Below are positions 1 through 6,816 of a DNA stretch of 20,319 nt, piece by piece (positions within the stretch are counted from its first letter, which is position 1; every line of letters starts with the position of its first letter). The notes under the pieces are model-generated. The model made no database searches. It had not been told where the DNA came from and saw only the letters and a list, made by a program, of their open reading frames with translations. The translations under genes and the position numbers were made by a program. Source of the DNA: Proteobacteria bacterium SG_bin9 (GTDB taxonomy: Bacteria; Pseudomonadota; Alphaproteobacteria; Rhizobiales; Xanthobacteraceae); contig LWDM01000016.1 of assembly GCA_002083525.1 (NCBI GenBank), positions 468-20,786 on the forward strand, in the 5' to 3' direction.

Positions 1-656
1 CGCTTCTCGACCTGCAGCACCGAGATTTCACTCTCCATCAGCCCGAGCACCTTCTCGAGGCGCTGGGTGACCGACAGCGTTTCCAGGATGCCCTGGCGAT
101 CGGAAATCTTCACCGCCAGATGCGAGGCAACGGTGTCGCCGAGCTTGGCGAAATCCGTGATCTGCTGAACGACGCCGACGACCTCAGCCGAGATCTTCTT
201 GTTCAGCTTTACATAGCTTTCGAAGTCGGACACGACCGAACGCGCGAGCGCTTCCGCCTCGACCGACTTGGCGTCGGTGTCGGCGAGCGCGACCGCGGTC
301 GCCTCATAATACTCAGCGCGATCCGAATACTTTTCGATGCGGGCGCGCGACAGACCTTCAACGAGCACCTTCACGGTGCCGTCGGGCAGCTTAAGGAGCT
401 GCAGCACGCTGGCGAGCGTACCGATCTCGTAAATCGATTCCGGGCTTGGATCATCGTCCGACGCGTTCTTCTGCGTCGCCAGCATGATCAGCGCATCATT
501 CTTCATAACCTCTTCGAGCGCGCGGATGGACTTCTCGCGGCCGACGAACAGAGGCACGATCATATGCGGGAAGACGACGATGTCGCGCAGCGGCAGCACA
601 GGATAGCTGTGCACTTCACCTGGGGTGATCGTCGGCCGGGGTTTGGTGGCAGTCAT
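1..656 (-). CDS. lon: Lon ATP-dependent protease, N-terminal part (cut by window edge)
   Basis: The visible 218 residues are the N-terminal substrate-recognition (LON/PUA-like) domain of the cytosolic AAA+ serine protease Lon, which degrades misfolded and regulatory proteins. The opening SYPVLPLRDIVVFPHMIVPL, followed by FVGREKS, is diagnostic, as is a later QLLKLPDGTVKVLVEG stretch. The AAA+ and Ser-Lys protease domains lie outside the window to the left. Two in-frame ATGs are possible, at 662 and 656. The Shine-Dalgarno-like AAGGA directly abuts the first and sits about seven bases before the second, so 656 is preferred (protein begins MTATKPRP). The gene follows clpX but is separated from it by a terminator and 332 bases, so it is probably transcribed alone. 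Identity is certain; only the start is open. Confidence 0.96.
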   Translation of the reverse strand, partial: MTATKPRPTITPGEVHSYPVLPLRDIVVFPHMIVPLFVGREKSIRALEEVMKNDALIMLATQKNASDDDPSPESIYEIGTLASVLQLLKLPDGTVKVLVEGLSRARIEKYSDRAEYYEATAVALADTDAKSVEAEALARSVVSDFESYVKLNKKISAEVVGVVQQITDFAKLGDTVASHLAVKISDRQGILETLSVTQRLEKVLGLMESEISVLQVEK

Positions 657-937
657 GGCCATTTCCTTTTGTTGTGCCCCCTTGCACGCAGCCCGCCAAA
701 CGGCGCAACCACCACAAGGTGCCAATTACCGGAGATCGTCGAGCTCTTATGAGCTATCAGCCGCGAACGGCTCGACCCTCCCCGGGCCTTTAAAATCAGC
801 GAATCTAAGAGGATCCCATCTTCGCCGGAGCTATTAGGTGGCTATCGCTCGGGGGGGTGTCAAGTGAACACCGTGCAACGCGGAAAAGCCCGCCGAATCA
901 TGGTTTTTGAGCACCGCCGAGACCGTTTTCAGACACG
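657..937 (-). other. lon upstream region, no gene
   Basis: This stretch between lon and the clpX terminator has no convincing reading frame. It must hold the lon promoter. It contains a short inverted repeat, AGCTC-TTAT-GAGCT, at 742-755, and a run of seven C (minus strand) at 851-857. I looked for an RpoH-type promoter (CTTG, 17-18 bases, CYTATNT) and found no good match, unlike the situation before clpP. Confidence 0.6.
833..863 (-). promoter_or_regulatory. Possible lon promoter (weak)
   Basis: A perfect TTGACA -35 hexamer lies at 863-858 on the minus strand. The best -10 is CCTAAT at 838-833, giving a long 19-base spacer that includes seven consecutive C. The -35 is good but the -10 and spacing are poor, so this is only a candidate. 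Confidence 0.28.
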
Positions 938-970
938 AAAAAGCGCGCCGCTCGCATGGAACGGCGCGCT
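938..970 (-). terminator. Intrinsic terminator of clpX
   Basis: A perfect nine-base stem, AGCGCGCCG (970-962 on the minus strand) with CGGCGCGCT (950-942), closes an 11-base loop and is followed on the minus strand by TTTTT. It starts 19 bases after the clpX stop codon. Confidence 0.9.
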
Positions 971-988
971 GATTCATGACACCGGAGA

Positions 989-2263
989 TCAGGCGCTGGC
1001 GCTGGTCTCGGCGGTACGATCGGAGCGATCGGCGTAGATGTAGAGCGGACGTGCAGTCCCCTCCACGACCTCGCGCGAGATCACGACTTCCTCGACGCCT
1101 TCGAGGCCCGGAAGATCGAACATCGTCTCGAGCAGAATGCTTTCGAGGATCGACCGCAGGCCGCGTGCGCCGGTCTTGCGTTCGATGGCCTTGCGCGACA
1201 CCGCGCCGAGCGCTTCGTCGGCGAAGGTGAGCTCGATGTTCTCCATCTCGAACAGACGCTGATACTGCTTCACCAGCGCGTTCTTTGGATCGGTCAGGAT
1301 CTTCTTCAGCGATGCCTCGTCGAGGTCTTCCAGCGTCGCGACGACCGGCAGACGGCCGACGAACTCCGGAATGAGGCCATACTTCAGAAGGTCTTCCGGC
1401 TCGACGTGGCGGAAGATTTCGCCGGTGCGGCGATCTTCAGGCGCAAGCACCTGAGCCGCGAAGCCGATCGAGGTGGTCCGTCCGCGCGACGAGATGATCT
1501 TCTCGAGGCCCGAGAACGCGCCGCCGCAGATAAACAGAATGTTGGTCGTGTCCACCTGCAGGAACTCCTGCTGCGGATGCTTGCGGCCGCCCTGCGGCGG
1601 AACGGAAGCGACCGTGCCTTCCATGATCTTCAGAAGCGCCTGCTGCACGCCCTCGCCCGACACGTCGCGGGTGATCGAGGGATTGTCGGACTTGCGCGAG
1701 ATCTTGTCGATTTCGTCGATGTAGACGATGCCGCGCTGCGCGCGCTCGACGTTGTAGTCGGCCGCCTGCAGCAGCTTCAGGATGATGTTCTCGACGTCCT
1801 CACCGACGTAGCCGGCTTCGGTCAGCGTCGTCGCGTCCGCCATCGTGAACGGCACGTCGAGGATGCGGGCGAGCGTCTGCGCGAGCAGCGTCTTGCCCGA
1901 ACCGGTCGGACCGATCAGCAGGATATTCGACTTCGCGAGCTCGACGTCGTTGTGCTTGGTCTGATGATTGAGCCGCTTGTAATGATTGTGAACCGCGACC
2001 GAGAGCACCTTCTTGGCGTGCTGCTGACCGATCACGTAGTCGTCCAGAACCTTGCAGATTTCCTTCGGCGTCGGAATGCCGTCGCGCGACTTCACCAGCG
2101 AGGACTTGTTCTCCTCGCGGATGATATCCATGCAGAGTTCGACGCACTCGTCGCAGATGAAGACGGTCGGTCCGGCAATCAACTTGCGGACTTCGTGCTG
2201 GCTCTTCCCGCAGAACGAGCAATAGAGAGTGTTCTTAGAGTCGCTCGTACCGACCTTGCTCAT
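989..2263 (-). CDS. clpX: ATP-dependent Clp protease ATP-binding subunit ClpX
   Basis: ClpX is the AAA+ unfoldase that recognises substrates such as ssrA-tagged proteins and feeds them to the ClpP peptidase in the cytosol. The 424-residue length is normal. The N-terminal zinc domain has C15, C18, C37 and C40. Walker A is GPTGSGKT at 118-125, Walker B with D183-E184 lies in IVYIDEID, and the pore-1 loop is GYVG at 151-154. The RKH pore residues are at 227-229, and the IGF loop that docks on ClpP is at 266-268. The GARGLRSI sensor-2 segment is present near the C-terminus. An SD-like GGAG lies six bases before the ATG. Unusually, clpX does not directly follow clpP: three small genes and a 424-base gap separate them. 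It has its own terminator and a probable heat-shock promoter. Confidence 0.98.
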   Translation of the reverse strand: MSKVGTSDSKNTLYCSFCGKSQHEVRKLIAGPTVFICDECVELCMDIIREENKSSLVKSRDGIPTPKEICKVLDDYVIGQQHAKKVLSVAVHNHYKRLNHQTKHNDVELAKSNILLIGPTGSGKTLLAQTLARILDVPFTMADATTLTEAGYVGEDVENIILKLLQAADYNVERAQRGIVYIDEIDKISRKSDNPSITRDVSGEGVQQALLKIMEGTVASVPPQGGRKHPQQEFLQVDTTNILFICGGAFSGLEKIISSRGRTTSIGFAAQVLAPEDRRTGEIFRHVEPEDLLKYGLIPEFVGRLPVVATLEDLDEASLKKILTDPKNALVKQYQRLFEMENIELTFADEALGAVSRKAIERKTGARGLRSILESILLETMFDLPGLEGVEEVVISREVVEGTARPLYIYADRSDRTAETSASA

Positions 2264-2687
2264 TCCTGTCTCCGTCCGCCGTAATCTCTTTCAGAAAGAA
2301 GCGCGCTTCCCGGAAAGATCGCTCCAGTCCGGCACAACCAGCCGGCCTTCGTAGATAGGAGCAAAAACCGTACCAGAAAAGACCCTCTTCTCTCGTATCC
2401 TCATGCGAAACCGCACGAATCGCCGCAGATCACAAATCAGCCGCGATGATCCAGCCAACCATGCTGGCAGCCGACTATCAAGAATTCGCTAATCGCGACG
2501 CAACCCAATTCCGTGAGGTGTGGCATTCGGGTTGGAGGAGCGTCCCGCACGACTCCAGAAACCCGCCATTATCAATGGTTTGCGAGGGACTGGTGAGTCG
2601 CGGCTGCCGGGCGCCGTTAACCTGGAATCGGTGGAGAGTGCCGGTTCCGAATCGGGCGGAACTGTGTGCAACGCCCGCATCTTAAGG
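2264..2687 (-). other. clpX upstream region, no gene
   Basis: This 424-base gap lies between the membrane zinc-ribbon gene and clpX. It has no reading frame with credible protein composition. It contains the candidate RpoH promoter at 2353-2381 and a perfect 12-base palindrome GAAGCGCGCTTC at 2298-2309 in the clpX leader. No intrinsic terminator with a clear U-tract follows the upstream gene. Confidence 0.55.
2353..2381 (-). promoter_or_regulatory. Probable heat-shock (RpoH) promoter of clpX
   Basis: On the minus strand, CCTATCTACG at 2359-2350 matches the alphaproteobacterial RpoH -10 consensus CYTATNTNNG at every defined position. Eighteen bases upstream is CTTT (2381-2378), three of four matches to the CTTG -35 core. 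The predicted transcript start leaves a leader of roughly 80 bases before clpX. Heat-shock control of clpX fits the gene's role. Confidence 0.5.
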
Positions 2688-3455
2688 TTACGGCGAAAGG
2701 ATCCCCTTCAGGCCGGCGTAGATCGAGCCGCCCGCGGTCGCCAATACGCCGGCCAGCGGACCTGCCGTGCGCAGCAGATCCTGGATGATGCGCGCGCGCC
2801 GCCGCAGCTGCTCCTGTCCCACATGCTGTCCCAAAAGCCGTGCAATCCGGAACGCCGCCGCATTCGGCCGTCCGCCCGCGGCCATCACTTGCGGCAACAC
2901 CTGGAAGAAGAACATGCCGATCATGTTTCCCGTGCCGAACGACAGCGCGATGCTCGCGGCATACTCGAATATCTCGCGCCACACGCGGGCGTTTTCCGGC
3001 AGAATTGGAACGCCATCGATGTGGTTGGTCACGATCGACATGCCGGTGACGCTGATCATCGCTGCGATCACGCCAGCTAGAAACGCACCGCCGAATCCAA
3101 TCTTACGCACGTACAACAGCGCCAACCCGAACGGCAGCGGAATCAAAAGCGAGGCAACACGCAAATACACCGGCGATAAATTGAGGACGAACAGCAGCAG
3201 ATAGTGCGCACAGACGAGGACGATCGTCGGCAGCAGCACGTAGAGCGCGCCGAGCTGCAACGTGTAGCGGATCGGCGTCTCGCGCATGGCCAGGCGATTG
3301 TAGGCCTGGTCGAGCTGGCGCTGCAGCGCGTCGAGTTCGGTGACGAGATCCTGGATTTCGAGGATGACCGGCCGCACCACGCGCAAATCGCGGCTGCAAT
3401 GCTTGCACGCCAGCGCTTCGTCACGGATCGTTTCGGCGCAGTAAGCGCACTCCAT
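2688..3455 (-). CDS. Zinc-ribbon, coiled-coil, four-span membrane protein of unknown function
   Basis: I do not recognise a named family. The 255-residue protein begins with a zinc ribbon (C3, C6, C17, C20), then a predicted coiled-coil helix at about 28-56 with regular leucines. About four hydrophobic spans follow, at roughly 68-93, 98-116, 120-143 and 165-188, and then a basic amphipathic tail. The ATG at 3455 was chosen because it overlaps the stop of the upstream small zinc-ribbon gene by one base (TAATG), an arrangement typical of translational coupling. A longer in-frame start at 3596 would add 47 arginine-rich residues that are just the upstream gene read in another frame. The first 55 residues align without gaps with the upstream 62-residue protein (19 identities). 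The zinc ribbon probably faces the cytosol and could bind nucleic acid, protein or metal. The function is unknown. Confidence 0.85.
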   Translation of the reverse strand: MECAYCAETIRDEALACKHCSRDLRVVRPVILEIQDLVTELDALQRQLDQAYNRLAMRETPIRYTLQLGALYVLLPTIVLVCAHYLLLFVLNLSPVYLRVASLLIPLPFGLALLYVRKIGFGGAFLAGVIAAMISVTGMSIVTNHIDGVPILPENARVWREIFEYAASIALSFGTGNMIGMFFFQVLPQVMAAGGRPNAAAFRIARLLGQHVGQEQLRRRARIIQDLLRTAGPLAGVLATAGGSIYAGLKGILSP

Positions 3456-3643
3456 TAGCTCGGCCGCCCTGAACGATGAAGCCGCGCGTGAACTTGTTCG
3501 AGTTCGCGCATCAGCCCTTCCCGCTTCGCCTTCAGCATATCGCGCTCTGCGAGGAGACTCGCCGGTATCGCGATGTCGCGCCCGCACGACCGGCACACCA
3601 GCGCACGGTCGTCATTCTCGGCGGCGCACAGCGGACACTGCAT
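3455..3643 (-). CDS. Small zinc-ribbon / coiled-coil protein, 62 residues
   Basis: This short protein has C3-x2-C6 and C17-x2-C20, a compact treble-clef-like zinc ribbon, followed by a charged helix (about 30-56) that should form a coiled coil. It has no membrane span or signal peptide, so it is probably cytosolic. It sits seven bases after the stop of the exported-protein gene and overlaps the start of the membrane zinc-ribbon gene by one base, so the three are almost certainly co-transcribed. It matches the soluble N-terminal part of that membrane protein along its whole length, including the CxxCA and ALxCxxCxRD pattern. It could be a soluble partner that pairs with the membrane paralogue through the coiled coil (inference). 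No specific function can be given. Confidence 0.82.
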   Translation of the reverse strand: MQCPLCAAENDDRALVCRSCGRDIAIPASLLAERDMLKAKREGLMRELEQVHARLHRSGRPS

Positions 3644-3650
3644 GGGCGGC

Positions 3651-4106
3651 TCAGGGTGTGATCCTGATGAGGATATTCGAGATGGCCGTGCGTCCGTCCG
3701 AATCGGCTAGCTCCAGACGCATGGCGTGCTCGCCGACCGGCAGCTCGGCATTGGGCATATCGACGCCATTGGCCTGCGCGTAGGGTTTAATCCGGTCGGT
3801 AATGTCGATCAGCGGCGTCTTCAGATACATCAGCCGGAGCGAGGCAAGGTTCACCGTCGCCCCACCGAACGCCTCGAACTTAAACCGCAGCCGGACCGGA
3901 GATTTCGACGGGTCCGTCACCCCGGCAAACTCAATTCTAGGCCCGCGGGTAATGGCCCGCGAGACCGGTCCGACCTTGGACTGCGGCGGCAGCCGGGATT
4001 CGGCGTCGGTGACCAGAATGTCGGCCTCCACCGGCAATGGCGACGCGAAGAAGGTGACGACGGCAATGGCAATAAACAGGCAATAGCGCAAACCGGAGCA
4101 ATGCAT
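3651..4106 (-). CDS. Small exported protein of unknown function
   Basis: The 151-residue product starts with a signal peptide: a short N-region, a hydrophobic core FIAIAVVTFFASPL, and a likely cleavage site after VEA near residue 28. The mature part is rich in alternating hydrophobic and polar residues and ends in HAMRLELADSDGRTAISNIL. This suggests a small beta-sandwich, perhaps Ig-like, but I recognise no family. The ATG at 4106 is preferred over the in-frame ATG at 4148, because the latter lies inside the clpP terminator hairpin and would put 14 odd residues before the signal peptide. It is the first gene of the zinc-ribbon operon, seven bases before the next gene. It likely acts in the periplasm. 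Confidence 0.78.
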   Translation of the reverse strand: MHCSGLRYCLFIAIAVVTFFASPLPVEADILVTDAESRLPPQSKVGPVSRAITRGPRIEFAGVTDPSKSPVRLRFKFEAFGGATVNLASLRLMYLKTPLIDITDRIKPYAQANGVDMPNAELPVGEHAMRLELADSDGRTAISNILIRITP

Positions 4107-4120
4107 TTTCCAGCACCCTG

Positions 4121-4152
4121 AAAAACAAAACGCCGTGCAAACTAGCACGGCG
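4121..4152 (-). terminator. Intrinsic terminator of clpP
   Basis: A perfect eight-base stem, CGCCGTGC with GCACGGCG, closes a six-base loop (4131-4152). On the minus strand it is followed by TTTTGTTTTT. A second short GC hairpin, CCCGC-CAG-GCGGG, lies just upstream at 4189-4201. The U-tract ends only 14 bases before the start codon of the exported-protein gene, so that operon needs read-through or a promoter inside clpP. Confidence 0.9.
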
Positions 4153-4204
4153 CCGGGGCTTGAAAAACGGTCTGGAGGCCGCAGCCGGCCCGCCAGGCGG
4201 GACT

Positions 4205-4843
4205 TTACGACTTCGGCGCCGCCGGGGTCATCTCCTCCGGACGCTTGTCGATCACCTTATCGACGAGGCCGAACTCCTTGGCGGCATCCGAGGTCAAGAA
4301 CTTGTCACGCTCCAGGGCGTCTTCGATCGCCTTGTAGGTCTGGCCGGTGTGCTTGACGTAGATTTCGTTGAGCCGCTTCTTCAGGCTCAAAATCTCCTGG
4401 GCGTGCAGCATGATGTCCGTGGCCTGGCCCTGGAAGCCGCCGGATGGCTGGTGGACCATGATGCGGGCGTTCGGAAGCGCGAAGCGCATGTCCTTCTGGC
4501 CTGCGCAGAGCAGCAGCGAGCCCATCGAGGCGGCCTGGCCGGTGCACAGCGTCGAGACCGGCGGGCGGATGAACTGCATGGTGTCGTAGATCGCAAGGCC
4601 CGATGTCACCACGCCACCCGGCGAGTTGATGTACATCGAGATTTCCTTCTTCGGATTTTCCGCTTCGAGGAATAGAAGCTGGGCGACGACCAACGTCGAC
4701 ATGCCGTCTTCCACGGGTCCGGTCAGGAAGATGATGCGCTCCTTCAGGAGGCGCGAGAAGATGTCATAGGCCCGCTCGCCGCGATTGGTCTGCTCGACCA
4801 CCATCGGCACAAGGTTCATGTAGGTTTCGACCGGATCGCGCAT
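4205..4843 (-). CDS. clpP: ATP-dependent Clp protease proteolytic subunit ClpP
   Basis: ClpP is the cytosolic serine peptidase that forms a double heptameric chamber and is fed by ClpX or ClpA. The 212-residue length is typical. The catalytic triad is S106 in GQAASMGS, H131 in MVHQPSGG and D180 in ERDKFL, all shifted by five from the E. coli precursor numbering. The N-terminal MRDPVETYMNLVPMVVEQT and the INSPGG oxyanion strand (73-77) are canonical. It lies between tig and the small zinc-ribbon operon, with a strong heat-shock promoter upstream and a terminator downstream, so it is probably transcribed mainly alone. Confidence 0.98.
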   Translation of the reverse strand: MRDPVETYMNLVPMVVEQTNRGERAYDIFSRLLKERIIFLTGPVEDGMSTLVVAQLLFLEAENPKKEISMYINSPGGVVTSGLAIYDTMQFIRPPVSTLCTGQAASMGSLLLCAGQKDMRFALPNARIMVHQPSGGFQGQATDIMLHAQEILSLKKRLNEIYVKHTGQTYKAIEDALERDKFLTSDAAKEFGLVDKVIDKRPEEMTPAAPKS

Positions 4844-4879
4844 TGATCACCTGAGAGTTGGAGAGTGTAGCAAGCAGAC

Positions 4880-4907
4880 AGATATGGGCCATTTCGCGGG
4901 CGGCAAG
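4880..4907 (-). promoter_or_regulatory. Heat-shock (RpoH) promoter of clpP
   Basis: On the minus strand, CTTG at 4907-4904 is followed after exactly 17 bases by CATATCT at 4886-4880. The alphaproteobacterial RpoH consensus is CTTG, 17-18 bases, CYTATNT, so only the Y position differs. The start codon is about 30 bases beyond the expected transcript start. Confidence 0.68.
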
Positions 4908-4952
4908 GTAAGGCCCTGCCCTAAAGGTTCAAGCTGATTCGCATCCCGACAG

Positions 4953-4980
4953 CAAAGCGCCGCGCGAGGTGCGCGGCGCT
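4953..4980 (-). terminator. Intrinsic terminator of tig
   Basis: A perfect ten-base stem, AGCGCCGCGC with GCGCGGCGCT, closes a five-base loop at 4956-4980. On the minus strand it ends in CTTTG, so the U-tract is short. It lies about 40 bases after the tig stop codon and before the clpP promoter. Confidence 0.78.
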
Positions 4981-5019
4981 GTTTTGGCGATTAATCTTAA
5001 TTGGTCGCAAAGCGGGGGC

Positions 5020-6375
5020 TTACGTCGCCGGCTTTTCCTCGTCTTCCTTGTACAGTTCGTCGCGGCTGATCTTCTTCTCGGTCACGGTCGCCAGCTCGAG
5101 AATGAAGTCCACCACCTTGTCCTCGAAGATCGGGGCGCGCAGCGAAGCCAGCGCCTGCGGGTTGCTGCGGTAGTAATCCCAGACTTCCTTCTCGCGGCCC
5201 GGCATCTGACGGGCGCGCTCGATCACCGCGCGGCCGACTTCATCGTCGGTGACGTTGATCTTGTTCTTCTCGCCGATCTCCGACAGCACGAGGCCGAGGC
5301 GCACGCGGCGGTCGGCAATCTTGCGATATTCGCCCTTCGCTTCGTCTTCGGTGGTGTTCTCGTCGGCGAATGTCTTGTTCAACGACTCCATCTCGGCCTT
5401 GATCGAGTTCCACATCAGGTTGAACTCTTCGTCGACGAGCGACGGCGGCGCATCGAACCGATGCGCTTCGTCGAGTTGGTCGAGCAGCAGGCGCTTGACG
5501 CGCTGACGGGTCAAACCGTCGTACTCCTGACGCAGGCGCTCGCGCGCGGCGTCCTTCAGCTTGTCGAGCGACTCGAGGCCGAGCTGCTTGGCGAACTCGT
5601 CATCGATCGCGCGTTCCTGCGGCGCCTCGACGAGGGTCGCGGTGGTTTCGAACTCCGCTGCCTTACCGGCGAGGTCGGTGTTCATATAGTTCTTCGGGAA
5701 GTCGGCCTTGATCGTGCGGGTCTCGCCGTTCTTGATGCCGATCAGCTGATCCTCGAAGCCCGGAATGAAGGTGGCCGAGCCGATCAGCACCTGGATGCCC
5801 TCGCCCGTACCGCCGTCGAACGGCACGCCGTCGATGGTGCCCTTGAACGACACGGTGACGCGGTCGCCGCTCTCGGCCTTCGCATCGCCCTTGTCGGCGA
5901 ACGGACGGTTCTGGTCGGCGATGCGCTTGATCGCTTCGTCGACCTCGGCGTCCGCGACGTCGGCAACCGGCTTCTCGATCTTGAACGTCTTGAAGTCGGC
6001 GAGCGCGATCGGCGGCACGATTTCGATTGCGACCGTGTAGCTGAGGTCGGTCTTGCCGGCGAGGACGTCCTCGATCTCCTTCTCCTCGGTCGGCATGGTG
6101 ATCTTCGGCTCCATGGCGAGCTTCAGATTCCGTTCCGTGAAGATCTGCGTGTTGGTATCGCGGATCATCTGATCCACAGTCTCGGCGGCGACCGAGCGGC
6201 CATAGACCTTCTTCAGATGCGCGACCGGCACCTTGCCCGGACGGAAGCCATTGAGGCGAACCTTGTCCTTGAGGTCGACGAGGCGCTCATCAACCTTGGC
6301 GTCGATGTCCTTGGCCGCGACAATGACCTGGAATTCGCGTTTCAGTCCGTCGGCGACGGTTTCCTTCACCTGCAT
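5020..6375 (-). CDS. tig: Trigger factor, ribosome-associated chaperone
   Basis: Trigger factor binds the ribosome exit tunnel and shelters nascent chains; it also has peptidyl-prolyl isomerase activity. The 451-residue length fits. The ribosome-docking signature GFRPGKVP is at 43-50, as in E. coli. An FKBP-type isomerase domain lies at about 165-250 (GDRVTVSFKGTIDG, then FIPGFEDQLIG). The remainder is the helical chaperone arm region with KINVTDDEV near 375. The acidic C-terminal tail (EDEEKPAT) is common in the family. The start matches the conserved alphaproteobacterial N-terminus MQVKETVADGLKREF, although the SD sequence is weak. It is first in the tig-clpP-clpX-lon cluster and follows tRNA-Leu. 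Confidence 0.98.
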   Translation of the reverse strand: MQVKETVADGLKREFQVIVAAKDIDAKVDERLVDLKDKVRLNGFRPGKVPVAHLKKVYGRSVAAETVDQMIRDTNTQIFTERNLKLAMEPKITMPTEEKEIEDVLAGKTDLSYTVAIEIVPPIALADFKTFKIEKPVADVADAEVDEAIKRIADQNRPFADKGDAKAESGDRVTVSFKGTIDGVPFDGGTGEGIQVLIGSATFIPGFEDQLIGIKNGETRTIKADFPKNYMNTDLAGKAAEFETTATLVEAPQERAIDDEFAKQLGLESLDKLKDAARERLRQEYDGLTRQRVKRLLLDQLDEAHRFDAPPSLVDEEFNLMWNSIKAEMESLNKTFADENTTEDEAKGEYRKIADRRVRLGLVLSEIGEKNKINVTDDEVGRAVIERARQMPGREKEVWDYYRSNPQALASLRAPIFEDKVVDFILELATVTEKKISRDELYKEDEEKPAT

Positions 6376-6500
6376 GGCGTCAATCTTCTTCCAAATGGGT
6401 CCAGCGGTGGCGCCGGACAGCTAAATCGTTCAGTCGGGTCTGCGGTGCGAACTTCGAAGCTCCGGAGTGTCCGGGGAACGGCGATCGGCAACCGCTGGCT

Positions 6501-6585
6501 TGGTGCGGGCGGAGGGACTCGAACCCCCACGACTTTCGTCACTGGAACCTAAACCCAGCGCGTCTACCAGTTCCGCCACGTCCGC
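6501..6585 (-). tRNA. tRNA-Leu (anticodon UAG)
   Basis: The 85-base gene reads from 6585 down to 6501 and includes an encoded CCA end. The anticodon arm is CTGGG-TTTAGGT-TCCAG, giving anticodon UAG (reads CUA and other CUN codons). The D-loop carries the usual GGTAGACGC, a long class II variable arm (around TGACGAAAGTCG) is present, and the T-loop is TTCGAGT. The acceptor stem GCGGACG with CGCCCGC pairs at six of seven positions, with an A-C mismatch at 5-68. Confidence 0.95.
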
Positions 6586-6628
6586 GGGGAGCTTCTCAAT
6601 TCCAGCCACGATCCCTCGGGCGGCGGGC

Positions 6629-6658
6629 TTATAACATGGCAAACCCCATTCGCAGCAA
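6629..6658 (-). promoter_or_regulatory. Probable promoter of tRNA-Leu
   Basis: On the minus strand TTGCTG (6658-6653) is separated by 18 bases from TTATAA (6634-6629). This would start transcription about 35 bases before the mature tRNA 5' end, a normal leader length. The -35 matches the consensus only in TTG. Confidence 0.42.
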
Positions 6659-6816
6659 AAAAATGGCCGTCGGCCGGATCGGCGCAAAACCTGGAATCTG
6701 GTGGCGGGACAAGGCCATGCCGGCTGGGCCATCGAACCTGCAAGGCGGTCCGGTTTTGATCTGATCCCGCAGGCTGTGACTGGACAGAGCCCGCCGAAAA
6801 TGGTCCGCATCCGCCC

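Noticed and set aside
120..752. 210-codon plus-strand frame opposite lon
   Set aside because: The minus strand clearly encodes Lon; the frame is a shadow.
937..970. Riboswitch or leader RNA upstream of lon
   Set aside because: The only strong structure is the clpX terminator, with its T-tract on the clpX side; no conserved riboswitch core is visible.
2446..2685. 79-codon plus-strand frame in the clpX upstream gap
   Set aside because: No SD, no recognisable motif, and an antisense frame overlaps it; there is no reason to call it coding.
4969..6552. Very long open frame (over 500 codons) on the plus strand opposite tig
   Set aside because: It mirrors the codon structure of tig, has arginine/leucine/aspartate-rich composition typical of antisense frames in GC-rich DNA, and runs through the tRNA-Leu gene.
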